Assembly (NCBI GenBank): GCA_938028585.1
Contig: CALIZH010000310.1
Span: 1 to 6,787, forward strand
Direction of reading: 5' to 3'
Length of the DNA: 6,787 bases
From: an uncultured Actinomyces sp.
GTDB taxonomy: Bacteria; Actinomycetota; Actinomycetes; Actinomycetales; Actinomycetaceae
In this document: in pieces, positions 1 through 6,164 of the stretch
Layout: each line of letters opens with the position of its first letter
Position numbering within the stretch: the stretch's first letter is position 1
Notes under the pieces: generated by a model
Databases searched by the model: none
The model's input: the letters and a program-made list of their open reading frames with translations, nothing else
Told to the model about the DNA's origin: nothing
Translations under genes and position numbers: made by a program

Positions 1-54
1 TACAATCGGCTTGTTGTGAATGGTGACCGAAACATTTTGCACTTCAAGGCGCAT
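1..54 (-). CDS. ABC transporter ATP-binding protein, N-terminal fragment (FecE/BtuD type)
   Basis: Only the first 18 codons are inside the window. They read MRLEVQNVSVTIHNKPIV, the usual opening beta-strands of an ABC ATPase ahead of the Walker A loop, which lies outside. The ATG at 54-52 comes one base after the TAA of the permease gene upstream, so the two are almost certainly co-transcribed and translationally coupled. In FecCD-type importers this subunit is the cytoplasmic ATPase that drives transport of ferric siderophores, haem or cobalamin. The family call rests mainly on gene order; no ATPase motif is visible in the fragment. Confidence 0.75.
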   Translation of the reverse strand, partial: MRLEVQNVSVTIHNKPIV

Positions 55-55
55 G

Positions 56-1117
56 TTACTCACCATCCCTAAAGCTGTAGTTACGGGCGACCATGATGTA
101 GACAAAGAACGGCGCGCCTACAACAGCGGTCAGAATGCCAATAGGAACTTCGGTATTGCCTAGGACGGTACGAGCACAGGCATCTGCCCAGAGAATAAAA
201 ATAGCTCCCAGTACCAGCGCAGTTGGCACCAGTCTTCGATGATCTGATCCAACAAACGAGCGCGCAATATGCGGAATGATAAGACCAACAAAACCGATGG
301 TTCCCACTGAAGAAACAAGCGTGCCAACCATGAGCGCAGAAATGGTCAAGTATGCCCATCTGCACAAATTGGTATTGAGACCAAGCGTTGTAGCAGCCTC
401 GTCTCCCATTAGAAGCACATTGAGAGAGCGGAACTGCGTTAAGAAAAACACACTGACGAGAAGTACTACGACAACAGAAACGCCAACATTTCCCCAGCTT
501 GCTCGTGCTAAAGAGCCCATGGTCCAAAACTTCAGATCCATCATGCCCTCAGCATTAGCGGCGATAGTAATAATGAAATTAGAAAGAGCCGTGAACAGGG
601 CATTCAAAATCATGCCTGAGAGAACAAGCTTTGATGACGTCATATGTCCGCCAGTAGACGCCAACAACAAAACGCCAATCGTGGCAATTGTTGAGCCGAT
701 AAACGAGAACAGCGGCACCGAAGAAATTCCCACAACGTGTACCGCGCCGGCTCCAAGCATGATGGCACAGGTGGCTCCGCACGAAGCTCCTGATGAAATG
801 CCCAAAATATATGGCTCAGCCAAGGTATTTTGAACTGACGCCTGCATGACAACACCCGAAAGCGCAAGGCCAGCTCCGGCTACCACACCTAAGATGATAC
901 GAGGGAACCTTAGCGACCAGACGACCTTCTCGACAGGTCCTCCTGCAGCTAGAGCCTCCGGTAGCGGCATGCCAAAAAGATGATGTGTCAGCACGGCATA
1001 TGCGTCTTGTAGGGACACGCCGATGGCGCCCATCGTTGAAGTTATTACAATACTCGCCACCAGAATTGCGACGAGAACTCCCATGAAAAGACGGAACGGC
1101 CCGGCTTTTCTTACCAT
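56..1117 (-). CDS. FecCD-family ABC transporter permease (iron-siderophore/cobalamin type)
   Basis: Integral membrane subunit of a type II ABC importer, about 353 aa, the normal family length. I chose ATG at 1117-1115 because AGAGGGG sits six bases upstream; the open frame extends to a TTG at 1159 but that start has no good ribosome site. From this start, family landmarks are an N-terminal membrane segment near residues 11-30, LRFPR at 69-73, NTLAEPYILG at 97-106 (the usual N-P-L-A-x-P stretch, here with T for P), GDEAATTLGL at 238-247, GFVGLIIPHIAR at 275-286 and EVPIG at 323-327. It forms the membrane channel with the ATPase that starts one base downstream. The usual substrate-binding-protein gene is not found upstream; a divergent esterase occupies that side. 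Substrate is inferred from family and neighbour, most likely a ferric siderophore. Confidence 0.93.
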   Translation of the reverse strand: MVRKAGPFRLFMGVLVAILVASIVITSTMGAIGVSLQDAYAVLTHHLFGMPLPEALAAGGPVEKVVWSLRFPRIILGVVAGAGLALSGVVMQASVQNTLAEPYILGISSGASCGATCAIMLGAGAVHVVGISSVPLFSFIGSTIATIGVLLLASTGGHMTSSKLVLSGMILNALFTALSNFIITIAANAEGMMDLKFWTMGSLARASWGNVGVSVVVVLLVSVFFLTQFRSLNVLLMGDEAATTLGLNTNLCRWAYLTISALMVGTLVSSVGTIGFVGLIIPHIARSFVGSDHRRLVPTALVLGAIFILWADACARTVLGNTEVPIGILTAVVGAPFFVYIMVARNYSFRDGE

Positions 1118-1192
1118 ACAATACCCCTCTAAAGTGACGCTGCTTTTCTTTGTACACAAGACATAAGTTGCAGACAGAGCAGAAAATTTGAG

Positions 1193-1221
1193 AGTTAACT
1201 ATAACTTACTTTTTGAGTTAT
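1193..1221. promoter_or_regulatory. AGTTA half-site cluster, candidate operator over the importer promoter
   Basis: Within 29 bases there are four copies of the pentamer AGTTA or its complement. AGTTAACT (1193-1200) is a perfect palindrome. ATAACT (1201-1206) and AGTTAT (1216-1221) form a 6-bp inverted repeat with a 9-bp gap. The cluster covers the proposed -10 and spacer, where a repressor would act. An iron-responsive regulator (Fur or DtxR class) would fit the transporter, but the sequence is not a clear match to either consensus. Confidence 0.35.
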
Positions 1222-1226
1222 GAGAA
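1198..1226 (-). promoter_or_regulatory. Candidate sigma-70-type promoter for the ABC importer
   Basis: On the minus strand TTCTCA (1226-1221, four of six matches to TTGACA) is followed after exactly 17 bases by TATAGT (1203-1198, five of six to TATAAT). Transcription would begin near 1191 and leave a leader of about 75 bases before the permease ATG at 1117. This is by eye only. Confidence 0.4.
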
Positions 1227-1285
1227 GTCGGACATAGTAAGAAATGTCTAAAATAGCTACATCTCTTTATGGGATCTACCGTCCG

Positions 1286-1299
1286 GCGATGTACATCGC
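1286..1299. promoter_or_regulatory. Perfect 14-bp palindrome upstream of the esterase
   Basis: GCGATGTACATCGC is a perfect inverted repeat lying 35 bases before the esterase start codon. It is flanked by a second imperfectly centred pair, CTACC (1276-1280) and GGTAG (1301-1305). As DNA it resembles a dimeric repressor operator. As RNA it could fold into a five-pair stem with a GUAC loop. No regulator gene is in the window. Confidence 0.35.
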
Positions 1300-1306
1300 T
1301 GGTAGC

Positions 1307-1325
1307 TAACAGACAGTAACAGACA
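1307..1325 (+). repeat. Short tandem repeat TAACAGACA x2
   Basis: TAACAGACA occurs at 1307-1315 and again at 1317-1325, exactly one helical turn (10 bp) apart, just before the AAGGA ribosome site of the esterase. The second copy also supplies the in-frame TAA at 1317-1319 that bounds the esterase reading frame. Function unknown; it could be chance. Confidence 0.3.
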
Positions 1326-1334
1326 AGGATTTTC

Positions 1335-2021
1335 ATGGATTTATCAGCTCTACCAGACAGCACAATCACTATTGGAGAACGCTCCAAAGTCCCAGGTCTT
1401 CTTGTTGTTCTCCATGGCTCTCTGTTGATGCCAAAGATAACTTCTCTTCTTTCTTCTGGAAAACTTGACGCCACAAAACTTCCCCAATGCCTCACCATTA
1501 CCGCGCCGTCTAATCAAGACTGCTATTCCCCTTGGCCAGCTCCAAGCACACGTGTTGAGGCTCCAGACTTTGGAGGATTTGGAAGAGAATTTCTCTCAGA
1601 CATCGTACTTCCAACTGTCGAGAAGTACGCTGCCCTAGCTACCCATACCGCTCAGAATGACTGTCCGCTTACGCTTCTAGGTTATTCATTGTCGGGTTTG
1701 TGTGGTCTCTTTGAGATGCAGACAACCTGCTACTTTGACCAGTATCTTCTTGCCAGCCCAAGCACGTGGTTTCCTGATTTTGTTAAAACCTTTGATACAA
1801 GTCATGTGCGTTCAGAGATTCGCTGGTGTATTGCAAGTGGCGAGCGCGAAGGTATAAACCATCCTGAGCCCCTGCGCTCAGTGAGACAGACAACAGATGC
1901 ACTGGTTGAGAAACTAGCATCTGCTGCTCCTAACCATAAACGTATGATCGATTCCTATAATCATCACAATGGTCTTGAACTGAGGTTACAACGCTTGCTG
2001 AACTTTGGTTTTGATGCATAG
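1335..2021 (+). CDS. Alpha/beta-hydrolase, esterase D / enterochelin-esterase-like
   Basis: A 228-aa protein without signal peptide or membrane segment, so probably cytosolic. The ATG at 1335 follows AAGGA (1325-1329) by five bases, and an in-frame TAA at 1317 excludes a longer N-terminus. An oxyanion-side strand, LLVVLHGSL (22-30), precedes the nucleophile elbow LGYSLSGL (115-122), with Ser118 as likely nucleophile; the last glycine of GxSxG is replaced by Ser120. YLLASPSTWF (137-146) matches the A/S-S-P-S-x-W motif after the elbow in enterochelin-esterase-like (Fes, IroE, BesA) proteins. The HHNG near 210-213 can supply the catalytic histidine. Because a FecCD importer is transcribed divergently, I infer hydrolysis of an imported ferric siderophore to free iron; an unrelated carboxylesterase role is possible. 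Confidence 0.8.
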   Translation: MDLSALPDSTITIGERSKVPGLLVVLHGSLLMPKITSLLSSGKLDATKLPQCLTITAPSNQDCYSPWPAPSTRVEAPDFGGFGREFLSDIVLPTVEKYAALATHTAQNDCPLTLLGYSLSGLCGLFEMQTTCYFDQYLLASPSTWFPDFVKTFDTSHVRSEIRWCIASGEREGINHPEPLRSVRQTTDALVEKLASAAPNHKRMIDSYNHHNGLELRLQRLLNFGFDA

Positions 2022-2076
2022 AGGCAGTGCACACAGGGAGGTTTAGTATCCTGTCATAGTGACTTGCCTGAGTAAC

Positions 2077-2104
2077 AAAAAACCTGCCGAGGGCGGGTTT
2101 TAAA
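2077..2104. terminator. Bidirectional Rho-independent terminator (left copy)
   Basis: An A6 run (2077-2082), stem CCTGCC (2083-2088), loop GAG, stem GGCGGG (2092-2097) and T4 (2098-2101) make a hairpin that works in both directions. In the plus direction, with a T-G wobble, it would end the esterase transcript 60 to 80 bases after its stop codon. In the minus direction one pair becomes a C-A mismatch, but the trailing T6 is intact. It is the diverged partner of the terminator at 6709-6731. Confidence 0.7.
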
Positions 2105-2111
2105 ATTCTTA

Positions 2112-2156
<45 letters not shown>

Positions 2157-2214
2157 TAAATTAGGATAGAGGTTTCGTAAATTTTTTTCATCTATCTCAC
2201 CTGAGCATACTGTA

Positions 2215-2492
2215 CTAATTAGGCGCTTTGTGCTTTTGCATCTCCAACGTTCTGTAGAAATCTACTTCTTCTACATCTCCAACTTCATTTTGGCAGTCCT
2301 TTCGTACACTGACTCCGTCTCGCCTTGAGATCGGATCCCCCAACACGAGAAGCCAGACGGCCATGAGAAAGAGCATTGACGAGAGGTCGCATGAGGCAAT
2401 CAGCGCGAACCTAAAGCACAGGGGCATTGCAGCAAGACGAACCCATCCTCATCGCAAGGTATCTCTATGGCGAAGCTCAAGTCATCGCTCAT
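2215..2492 (-). pseudogene. Frameshifted TFIIB-like zinc-ribbon protein remnant
   Basis: A GGAGG site five bases before ATG 2492-2490 opens a frame inside the end of the DUF6508-like gene. It reads MSDDLSFAIEIPCDEDGFVL and then LLQCPCALGSR before a TGA at 2402-2400, only 30 codons. IPCDEDGFVLLQCPxCG is, from memory, the start of TFIIB-type zinc-ribbon proteins. Adding one C in the C4 run at about 2422-2425 would restore CPLC and join the frame that runs to TAG at 2217-2215. That frame later gives QNEVGDVEEVDFYRTLE, resembling the helical part of the family, but the middle fits better in a third frame and the second CxxC pair is lost. The segment also ends short of family length, about 60 bases from the tRNA repeat. 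I conclude a decayed last gene of the operon. A sequencing error would explain only the first shift. Confidence 0.55.
2253..2275. repeat. 7-bp inverted repeat near the left island end
   Basis: TGTAGAA (2253-2259) and TTCTACA (2269-2275) are perfect complements around a 9-base loop. A direct repeat, CATCTCCAAC, flanks it at 2239-2248 and 2274-2283. It lies inside the zinc-ribbon remnant and has no T-tract, so it is not a convincing terminator. It may be a recombinase arm site or chance. Confidence 0.3.
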
Positions 2493-2910
2493 TGTTGCCT
2501 CCATTGTCAATCTCGCGCAGCCTCAACAGCCAGCGTCTAATGCTCCCGTCCTCAAAGAAACCAAGTAGTGCTCCGTCGCAGAAGCGTTCTGCCCTCACGG
2601 CTCCCAGCAGAAGTGCCATCACCGCCTGGCCGTCGAGATCCGACACGTCTGCTCTGGACATTGCCTGGCTGTCCCACTCGAGCCCGTTGCGCTCGAGTAT
2701 GTCGCGGTAATGCGTGAGTTCATATTCGGGATGCTCGTCCGCAAAGTCGTAGATTGCCTGTTCAACATTCGTGACTGTCGTTTCGTAGTCCACGTAAGGC
2801 ATCTGAATTGGGTCATCCATAGTGCCCTTACTCTCTCGGTCTACGACCCAGTTGCCAAATCTCTCGGCTTTCTCAATGCCAGGCAGGTGCTTCGTCAGTC
2901 CTTCAAACAC
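2482..2910 (-). CDS. DUF6508-like protein, third gene of the mcrBC operon
   Basis: About 142 aa when started at GTG 2910-2908, which has a near-perfect AGGAGG six bases upstream. The frame stays open to a TTG at 2952, but that start would overlap mcrC by 50 nt and lacks a comparable site. The chosen start overlaps the end of mcrC by 8 nt, so translation is coupled. The protein is acidic, soluble and has no signal peptide. The C-terminal block with LLGAVRAERFCDGALLGFFE and the following EDGSIRRWLLRL is what I remember as the hallmark of DUF6508, a family of unknown biochemical role. The position argues for an accessory or regulatory part of the restriction system. No catalytic motif is evident. 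Its last 11 nt overlap the start of the zinc-ribbon remnant. Confidence 0.75.
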   Translation of the reverse strand: MFEGLTKHLPGIEKAERFGNWVVDRESKGTMDDPIQMPYVDYETTVTNVEQAIYDFADEHPEYELTHYRDILERNGLEWDSQAMSRADVSDLDGQAVMALLLGAVRAERFCDGALLGFFEDGSIRRWLLRLREIDNGGNNER

Positions 2911-3958
2911 AGGCTGCCTCCTTTGAGAAATGTGCCTTGGCAATTCCATCAAGCTGCGAGCGTATCTCCTCGAAAGGCTGGTTGAGATCGAGCGTCCTCA
3001 CGCTTATCTGGTTGCCGCTCATCTGGTACACGCCATCAGGCTGAATTTCTTCGTCGGTCTTTGCGTAGAGCAGCATGCCCGATACACTGTGGGCTTTGGG
3101 GGTACTGGAAAGCTCCACTTCCTTGTTCTTCACGTAGGTGAAGATCTGGTACAGGTTACTCGAATGGACGCTTCGCTTGTCAAACTGCTGTTGCATTGTG
3201 AGGCTGTAATACTTCGCGTCGATGATGAGGACAGTCCTGCCCTGCTCGAGCGTTATGTCAGTGTGCATAGCGGGGAGCATGTCATCGAAGCCGTCGTCGA
3301 GAGCCCAGCTGATGTACGGCGCCCCTGCAGAAAGCTCTGGGTGCTCGCGTCTGTAGTACTCAAGGATGAACTTCTCGTACAGGTGGCTCATGCGTTGCTC
3401 GTCGAGGAGGTCCATCATGCGGATGCTTCCGTCTTCCTGCGTCTGGAGGAGGCCCTTCACGACCAGCCAGCACACATTCATGAGCATGCGGTAGGCCTGA
3501 TTGTTCCGGTCGAAGCGCATGTGCCAGTCCTCATGTGCAAGGTCTACGTCGCCCACGTCCACGAAGTACGGTAGCAGCCGCCTGAGCGCCTTCTTGCGCA
3601 CCTTGTCGATGTCCGAGCGGACCAGGAGCGCAATCGTCGCCTTGAGGATGCGGTTCATGCGCGTGTCCGTGCTGAACTCGTCGTAGCTGCAGACCAGCTG
3701 CCTGCGCAGGATCGAGCGTGTCTTCAGAGACTCGGACAGCTCTATCTTTCCCCTCGGGGAGGAGAGCGCCTCCTCGCGGTCGATATACTCTTGACCGAGG
3801 CCTCGCTTTAGCTGCAAGCTTACACCCCGCGCCAGTATCGCGGCAAGGAGCTCGGCGGTGTTTCCAAACTCCTCGGCGGCTATGTCGCAGTAGCCCTGCC
3901 CCCGTAGCGTCTGGAACGCGTAGGCGAGCATGTAGTAGATGTTCTGTATCCGGATCAC
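2903..3958 (-). CDS. mcrC: McrC-type restriction nuclease subunit
   Basis: A 351-aa protein beginning with GTG at 3958-3956, overlapping the mcrB stop by 4 nt (GTGA). MIRIQNIYYMLAYAF at the N-terminus is typical of the McrC/5-methylcytosine-specific restriction family. The C-terminal half holds the PD-(D/E)XK nuclease core: MHTDITLE with Asp234, then LIIDAKYY with Asp247-Ala-Lys249, and the conserved Gln271 of SNLYQIFTYV. McrC binds the McrB GTPase ring, stimulates GTP hydrolysis and cleaves DNA once the complex translocates to a block or another complex. All catalytic residues are present and the length is normal, so it should be functional. The substrate modification cannot be read from this subunit. 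Confidence 0.95.
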   Translation of the reverse strand: MIRIQNIYYMLAYAFQTLRGQGYCDIAAEEFGNTAELLAAILARGVSLQLKRGLGQEYIDREEALSSPRGKIELSESLKTRSILRRQLVCSYDEFSTDTRMNRILKATIALLVRSDIDKVRKKALRRLLPYFVDVGDVDLAHEDWHMRFDRNNQAYRMLMNVCWLVVKGLLQTQEDGSIRMMDLLDEQRMSHLYEKFILEYYRREHPELSAGAPYISWALDDGFDDMLPAMHTDITLEQGRTVLIIDAKYYSLTMQQQFDKRSVHSSNLYQIFTYVKNKEVELSSTPKAHSVSGMLLYAKTDEEIQPDGVYQMSGNQISVRTLDLNQPFEEIRSQLDGIAKAHFSKEAACV

Positions 3959-6153
3959 TGGATGGACCTATGTAGTTTGTCTGCCCAGTCATCGACCTTG
4001 GAGGGCTCGTCGAACCAGTACTCGCGTAGCATCGGCACGAGCTCGTAGTCGGCGATTTCCGAGAGCTTCTCGTCCGTCACGTCGTCCGGAGACATGCGGC
4101 AGAAGTAACTGTGGCCGATGCAGAAGCCGTCTCCGAGCGACTCGTCGGAAGCGATCGCCTCGTTCAGCTTCACGACGCAGGCGACGAGCCTGTCGAACTT
4201 CTCGCTGGCAAGCCCCTCCTGGTACGCGGCGAAGCTCTCCGTGTCGAAAGCTGGTCGGAGCTCGAAGAACGCGAAGCGGCGACGCAGCGCGTAGTCGAGC
4301 ATGGCGAGTGAGCGGTCAGCTGTGTTCATCATTCCTATGAGGTAGACGTTGCTCGGGACGTAGAACAGCTCGTGCGAGTAGAGCAGCTGCAGCGTGTTCC
4401 TCGGTCCGCGCTTGTCGTTCTCGATGAGCATGAACAGCTCGCCGAAGATCTTCGAGAGGTTACCGCGGTTGATCTCATCGATGATGAAGAAGTAGTCGTT
4501 GTCAGAGTCGTCCTGTGCCTTCTTGCAGAAGCTGTAGAACGTGCCCTTCTCGAGGTCGAAGCCCTGCGCATTCGGGCGGAACCCCTCGATGAAGTCCTCG
4601 TAGCTGTAGCTCTGGTGGAACTGCACCATCATCACGCGCTCGGCGTCCTTCACACCCATCATGGAATAGGCCAGGCGCTTTGCGGCGAAGGTCTTGCCCA
4701 CGCCCGGGGCGCCCTGCAGGATGATGTTCTTCTTCGCGCGCAGGACGTTGGCGAGGGTCCCGTAGCGCTCGGCGTCCATGTAGACCTCCGAGAGGAAATC
4801 CTCGGGTGTGTACGCCGGGTATTCGACTGCGCCTGAGCCTTCCTCGGGTTCGCCGTCCTCGTCCTCGAAGAACGAGTCGAGCTTCGCGACGAGGTCGGGA
4901 TAGGCGGTGATGTCCGTCAGGGTCTTCATGGCGAGGAGGTCTTCTGTTTGCCACTCTCCGCCGTGCGTCCAGCGTACCTTGCGGATGTTCGGGTAGGAGT
5001 CGCCATTGTCGTCGAACTGGTAGTCCCCCTCGACGACGCCGCGGCCTATGATCACGCTGCGGCCCCGCTTCGCGAAGACGACATCGCCCGGCTTCAACTC
5101 ACGAGAGAACTGCCAGAGCGCGAGTGCGGAATTCTTCTGCGAGAACTTGCTGCTGTACAGGGTGCGCAGGCTCTTGCGGATGTCTTCCTTGCTGACGTAC
5201 TGCTCGACGTTGCCGAGCTTGCTCCAGCCGATGCCCATGATGCCGCGCGCGTAGAAGTCGTCCCACCTAGCGGCGCCGTCTCCCGGGGAGTAGGTCCAGT
5301 AGTGCGTGGTCCTGATACCCTCGTCTCCGAGGGCGTTTTCCTCCGCTTTCACAGCTGCTGCCTTCTCGGCAGCCTTCCTCTCCTGGTTGACGCGCTCGGA
5401 CTCCACGAAGGCGGCAGCTGTCAGCGAGGGGAAGTCTGTATACGGGCACTCTTCGCTTCTAAGCTCCGACTTAATGGTGTCGCAAATGACGAGGTAGCGC
5501 TCTCCGTCGTGAACTGGCGAGTCCTTCTCCTTCGGCACGGCGTTGGCGATAGCGCTACCGGCCTTTGCGACGTCGGCCATAAACCAGCGGTTGCGCGAAT
5601 CCAAACTGATGAAGCTATAGGGCCTTGCCCAGTAGAGGCCCATAGTGAGCTTCCAGCCAAGCGAAAACTGAATGACTGTGGCATCGAATGCATCGACGAA
5701 TGCCTTGCGGTTCTCTTCGCTATCATCGGCGTCTAGCGCGAGTTCGGCTTCGAACACGCTCCAGAGGTTATCGATGTCGTGCTCACTGCGCCGTTCGTCG
5801 TTGGCGAAGGCATAGAAGGTCGCGTTGAGATTGTTGAGCACGGGGATGCCCTCAAAGTCCGTGGGCTGGTCTGCCCCAATGTCGAACACCTCTGCGATGA
5901 CTGCGATGATCTTCCGTCGGTTTGCATCCGTGATGCCCTTATTGAAAAGGCCGAAGACGGTGAACGGGTCAATATCATTCAGCTCATCTGCCTCGAGCTT
6001 GGGCAGTTGCATCCCAGTGCGCGAATACGCGTCGTTCAACATGGAGATGAGTGTCTGTCGGTCATTCCTGTAAGCCAGCAGCTTGTCTGCGAGTTTCTGG
6101 TAGAAGCCCGTCCACGAGTGTTGACTGTCTATCTGTATCGCCACGTTGTCCAC
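3955..6153 (-). CDS. mcrB: McrB-type AAA+ GTPase with EVE-like domain
   Basis: A 732-aa protein starting at GTG 6153-6151, six bases after a strong AAGGAGG that overlaps the stop codon of the preceding ORF. Three parts are visible. Residues 1-240 form an alpha-rich N-terminal region (with DIDPFTVFGLFNKGIT near 60-75 and SLDSRNRWFM at 183-192) seen in many large McrB-like proteins. A charged helical linker covers about 250-275. Residues about 284-415 look like an EVE/PUA-like domain (HYWTYSPG, IMGIGW at 305-310, LKPGDVVFAKRG at 353-364), a fold that reads modified bases. The C-terminal motor has Walker A GAPGVGKT (481-488), Walker B FFIIDEIN (555-562), the McrB signature MNTAD (609-613) and arginine finger region LRRRF (623-627). 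It is expected to recognise modified DNA, hydrolyse GTP and drive the McrC nuclease. The exact base read is unknown. Confidence 0.95.
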   Translation of the reverse strand: MDNVAIQIDSQHSWTGFYQKLADKLLAYRNDRQTLISMLNDAYSRTGMQLPKLEADELNDIDPFTVFGLFNKGITDANRRKIIAVIAEVFDIGADQPTDFEGIPVLNNLNATFYAFANDERRSEHDIDNLWSVFEAELALDADDSEENRKAFVDAFDATVIQFSLGWKLTMGLYWARPYSFISLDSRNRWFMADVAKAGSAIANAVPKEKDSPVHDGERYLVICDTIKSELRSEECPYTDFPSLTAAAFVESERVNQERKAAEKAAAVKAEENALGDEGIRTTHYWTYSPGDGAARWDDFYARGIMGIGWSKLGNVEQYVSKEDIRKSLRTLYSSKFSQKNSALALWQFSRELKPGDVVFAKRGRSVIIGRGVVEGDYQFDDNGDSYPNIRKVRWTHGGEWQTEDLLAMKTLTDITAYPDLVAKLDSFFEDEDGEPEEGSGAVEYPAYTPEDFLSEVYMDAERYGTLANVLRAKKNIILQGAPGVGKTFAAKRLAYSMMGVKDAERVMMVQFHQSYSYEDFIEGFRPNAQGFDLEKGTFYSFCKKAQDDSDNDYFFIIDEINRGNLSKIFGELFMLIENDKRGPRNTLQLLYSHELFYVPSNVYLIGMMNTADRSLAMLDYALRRRFAFFELRPAFDTESFAAYQEGLASEKFDRLVACVVKLNEAIASDESLGDGFCIGHSYFCRMSPDDVTDEKLSEIADYELVPMLREYWFDEPSKVDDWADKLHRSIQ

Positions 6154-6164
6154 AGCTTCCCTCC

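Noticed and set aside
276..833. Plus-strand open frame of 185 codons opposite the permease
   Set aside because: Antisense to FecCD signature sequences; no membrane or domain logic in the translated product.
1118..1159. Longer N-terminus of the permease from a TTG codon
   Set aside because: The internal ATG at 1117 has AGAGGGG at ideal spacing; the TTG has none and the extra residues are not family-like.
1249..1254. TAAAAT as a -10 for the esterase promoter
   Set aside because: No acceptable -35 at 16-18 bp; the nearest GACA-containing hexamer gives a 14-bp spacer, so I do not list it as a promoter.
2157..2481. Integrase remnant next to the left att repeat
   Set aside because: I looked for R-H-R-Y type or serine-recombinase signatures on both strands and saw none; the stretch is better explained by the zinc-ribbon remnant.
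2363..2710. Plus-strand open frame of 115 codons
   Set aside because: It is mostly antisense to the DUF6508-like gene, has no clear ribosome site, and its serine/arginine-rich composition is typical of a shadow frame.
2911..2952. Longer DUF6508-like protein from TTG 2952 or ATG 2949
   Set aside because: Would overlap mcrC by about 50 nt, while the GTG at 2910 has a near-perfect AGGAGG six bases upstream.
2930..3574. Plus-strand open frame of 214 codons opposite mcrC
   Set aside because: Entirely antisense to a well-supported gene with complete motifs; a shadow caused by codon bias in GC-rich coding DNA.
4948..5736. Plus-strand open frame of 262 codons opposite mcrB
   Set aside because: Long but fully antisense to mcrB, with no ribosome site or recognisable domain.
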